Shown here one piece after another: positions 6,280-8,060 of a DNA stretch of 8,060 nucleotides. The position numbers were made by a program, and so were the translations under genes. The DNA is from Myxococcales bacterium (GTDB lineage: Bacteria; Myxococcota; Myxococcia; Myxococcales; Anaeromyxobacteraceae), in the NCBI GenBank assembly GCA_021848865.1, contig JAJZTO010000112.1, positions 1-8,060 of the forward strand. The letters run 5' to 3'. Under the pieces are notes generated by a model. That model was not told the origin of the DNA and did no database searches. It was given only the letters and a program-made list of their open reading frames with translations. Numbering within the stretch: position 1 is the first letter of the stretch; every line of letters begins with the position of its first letter.

Positions 6280-8034
6280 TCAGCGCGAGCGGGGCGCCGG
6301 CGGCGCACCGGGGGCCGCGGCGAGCCGGAGGCAGATCGGCCCCTCGCGCCGCTCCAGCCGGAGGCGCGGCGGGGGCGCGACGGCCTCGCAGCGGTCGGTG
6401 AGCTGGATCACCTCGCCCGCGAGGGGCCTGCCCGGCTCCCACTCCACGACGCGCACCTTCCGCCGGAAGGCCTGGAGCTGGACCTGGAGGATGCAGTCCT
6501 TGAGCCGGTCCACCTCGAGGTCGGCGACCAGGGTGGCGTCGCGCAGCGGGAGGTCCCGGGTGAGCGACGCGCAGGCCTCGGCCACGCGGGAGTCGCCGTA
6601 GCCGCGGGAGAGGGCCGCGGCGAGCGGCCCGGGCCGCCACGCCGGGAGGGCGGCCGCGCCGAGCAGGGCCGCCAGCGCCACCCCCCCGGCGAGCCGCAGC
6701 CGCCCCAGCGCCGGGAGGCCGGCGGCCGCGAGCAGGGCCACCACCGGCGCCAGGTTCACGGCGAAGCGGGGCTGGAAGTTGTGCCGCGTGCCCAGCCCCA
6801 GCGCGAGCAGCTCCACCGCGACGAGCGCCGCCGGCGCCGCGAGCCGGCGCCGGAGCACCGGGTCCCGCGCCGCCGCCCATCCCGCCAGGAGCAGGCCGGC
6901 CGCCACGCCCGCCCGGGCCGCCGGCCCGTACCAGTCGCGCGCCAGGGAGGCCGGGTAGAAGGCCAGCCCGGCCAGGCGCCCCGGCGGCGGCGCCGCCACC
7001 GCGAAGGTGGCCGCGGTGTAGACGAGCATCCGCAGCCGCCAGGCGAAGGGGACGAGGAGCCAGGCGCCCATGGGCACCGCCAGCCCGAGCCAGAGCCCGC
7101 GGAGCCGGCGCGGGACCGCCTCGCGGAGCGCGGCGCGGGAGCGCCACAGACCGAGGAGCAGGCCGGAGAAGGCGAGGAAGGCGGACCAGAAGGCGGGGCC
7201 GGCGGCGCGGCGCACCGAGACCGGGACCGGCCCGATCCGGAAGACGACGCCGCCGGTGCGGTCCACCACCCAGGCGGCGGCGGCGGTCCCGAGCGCGCCG
7301 AGCAGGAAGGCCCAGGCGGCGGGCCGGCGCAGCCAGCCGCGGGCCTCGGCGAGGAGCGCGGCGGCGGCGCGGGCGCGGGCCTCCGCGGGGAGCAGCGCCG
7401 CCTCGGTGGCGAGGACCGCGAGCGCGAAGATCAGCCCGTACTGGAACTTGGTGTGGAAGAGCAGGTTCCCGAGGAGCGCCACCGGCCAGACCCGCGCCTC
7501 CGCGCCCGCCTCCCGCAGCGCCATCCAGGCGGCGGTGGCCGCCAGGGTGAAGAGCGCCGACTGCGCCTCCAGCATGGGACTGCCGGCCCAGGCGGTGAAG
7601 GCCCGGTTGGCCGCCAGCGCGCCGGCGGCGACGGCCACCGCGACGACCCCGCCGGCGGCGCTCCGCGCGCCGCGCGCCGCCGCGAGCCCGAGGAGGAGGA
7701 AGGTGGCCGCCGCGGCGACGACGGAGAGCGCCGCCTCGGTCGGGAGCGGCGGGGCACCGAGGGCGAGCAGCGGCGCCGCCACGGCGAGCCGCAGGGTGGG
7801 CCAGACCTCGGGCCCGAGGAGCCGGACGAGGAAGCGCAGCGGCCCGGAGGCGGCGTCCAGGTCGGAGAGGGTCCGCAGCGCCGCGTCCCAGCCGAAGGCC
7901 AGGCGGTTCGGGACCAGCGGCCAGGCGCGGGCCAGGGCGGCGGCGGCGGCGAGGGCGATCGCGGCGGCGGCGAGGGCCGGCCCCAGGGCCGGTCCCTCAC
8001 CCGCTGCCCGGGCGGGACCGGGGAGCGGGCCCAC
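6280..8034 (-). CDS. Polytopic membrane protein, probable GT-C fold (GT39-like) glycosyltransferase
   Basis: A 584-residue integral membrane protein. Hydrophobic segments occur near 19-40, 103-121, 125-143, 155-175, 184-208, 239-256, 280-298, 311-330, 372-390, 399-415, 425-445 and 447-465, giving roughly 12 helices. A mostly soluble tail of about 120 residues follows. GT-C-like marks are an acidic residue in the first loop (GWD, 48-50), SPMLEAQSALF (152-162), TKFQYGLIFALAV (195-207) and RHNFQPRFAVNLAP (417-430). Known GT-C enzymes move a sugar from a polyprenyl-phosphate donor to lipid or protein at the membrane; donor and acceptor here are unknown. The tail has three cysteines (C514, C549, C568) and an Arg-rich end. 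The start is GTG 8034, with GGAG 7 bases upstream. The start seems to overlap the end of the preceding minus-strand gene, which points to an operon. Another class of multi-spanning protein cannot be excluded. Confidence 0.78.
   Translation of the reverse strand: MGPLPGPARAAGEGPALGPALAAAAIALAAAAALARAWPLVPNRLAFGWDAALRTLSDLDAASGPLRFLVRLLGPEVWPTLRLAVAAPLLALGAPPLPTEAALSVVAAAATFLLLGLAAARGARSAAGGVVAVAVAAGALAANRAFTAWAGSPMLEAQSALFTLAATAAWMALREAGAEARVWPVALLGNLLFHTKFQYGLIFALAVLATEAALLPAEARARAAAALLAEARGWLRRPAAWAFLLGALGTAAAAWVVDRTGGVVFRIGPVPVSVRRAAGPAFWSAFLAFSGLLLGLWRSRAALREAVPRRLRGLWLGLAVPMGAWLLVPFAWRLRMLVYTAATFAVAAPPPGRLAGLAFYPASLARDWYGPAARAGVAAGLLLAGWAAARDPVLRRRLAAPAALVAVELLALGLGTRHNFQPRFAVNLAPVVALLAAAGLPALGRLRLAGGVALAALLGAAALPAWRPGPLAAALSRGYGDSRVAEACASLTRDLPLRDATLVADLEVDRLKDCILQVQLQAFRRKVRVVEWEPGRPLAGEVIQLTDRCEAVAPPPRLRLERREGPICLRLAAAPGAPPAPRSR
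7940..7977. repeat. Short direct repeat within the first membrane helix
   Basis: Two identical 17-base copies of GCGGCGGCGGCGAGGGC (7940-7956 and 7961-7977) are separated by GATC. The 21-base period equals seven codons, so the reading frame is kept. The minus-strand product is an Ala/Leu-rich stretch, LAAAAAIALAAAAAL, in the first membrane segment of the probable glycosyltransferase. It may be a small in-frame duplication or simply the result of Ala-rich codons in a GC-rich genome. Confidence 0.5.
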
Positions 8035-8060
8035 CGGCGTTCTCCAGCTCCGGGACGAGA
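7997..8060 (-). CDS. 3' end of an unidentified upstream gene (tentative)
   Basis: On the minus strand a frame entering from the right edge reads LVPELENAGGPAPRSRPG, then SG and a TGA at 7999-7997. Its codons are largely G/C-ending. It overlaps the GTG start of the membrane protein by 38 bases, and the GGAG ribosome site of that gene lies inside it. Overlapping ends of this kind are typical of translationally coupled operons. Only 20 residues are visible, so no function can be given. The competing frame, continuous with the membrane protein, reads SSRSWRTP and looks less like coding sequence. Confidence 0.4.
   Translation of the reverse strand, partial: LVPELENAGGPAPRSRPGSG

Noticed and set aside
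597..6401. A 1934-codon open frame on the plus strand
   Set aside because: It runs antisense to the oxidoreductase and then out of frame through the kinase. Its translation is low-complexity, rich in Gly, Arg, Pro, Ala and His, without domain motifs. Lack of stop codons is expected in antisense and shifted frames at this GC content.
6125..7147. A 340-codon minus-strand frame overlapping the membrane protein
   Set aside because: It is out of frame with the membrane protein and consists mainly of Gly, Ala, Arg and Pro; the other frame has regular hydrophobic helices and GT-C-like motifs.

Overview
The window is very GC-rich and tightly packed. Its genes use G or C at almost every third codon position, and long open frames run antisense to them. 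Together with a single-chain indolepyruvate-oxidoreductase-type enzyme and a large Cache-containing hybrid histidine kinase, this fits a high-GC proteobacterium, most likely a myxobacterial relative such as Anaeromyxobacter. That placement comes from composition and gene style, not from a database match.

Layout, left to right. At the left edge is the 5' end of an unrecognised minus-strand gene (1-218). It lies 15 bases downstream of a large minus-strand gene (234-3806), with a strong Shine-Dalgarno site in the gap, so the two are probably one transcript. The large gene encodes a fused 2-oxoacid:ferredoxin oxidoreductase of the indolepyruvate ferredoxin oxidoreductase family, about 1190 residues long. 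A 100-base divergent intergenic region (3807-3906) follows. It holds a bulged 10-bp inverted repeat abutting the next start codon, and sigma-54-like GG-N10-GC elements readable on both strands. On the plus strand, 3907-6252 encodes a 781-residue membrane hybrid sensor kinase: TM, dCache sensor, TM, HisKA, HATPase, receiver. After a 27-base convergent gap with a GC-rich hairpin comes a minus-strand polytopic membrane protein (6280-8034) that looks like a GT-C (GT39-like) glycosyltransferase. Its GTG start appears to overlap the 3' end of another minus-strand gene that runs off the right edge (7997-8060).

How the parts may fit together. The periplasmic Cache domain carries the pattern Y-x4-R-x-W-Y plus a downstream Asp (Y163, R168, W170, Y171, D216 of the kinase), which resembles the amino-acid-binding dCache_1 motif. 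The divergent enzyme belongs to a family that oxidatively decarboxylates 2-oxoacids made by transaminating aromatic or related amino acids. A plausible but unproven reading is an amino-acid sensor controlling amino-acid or oxoacid catabolism through the shared intergenic region. The membrane glycosyltransferase cluster on the right looks functionally separate. No tRNA, rRNA, CRISPR array, insertion sequence or integrase was seen.
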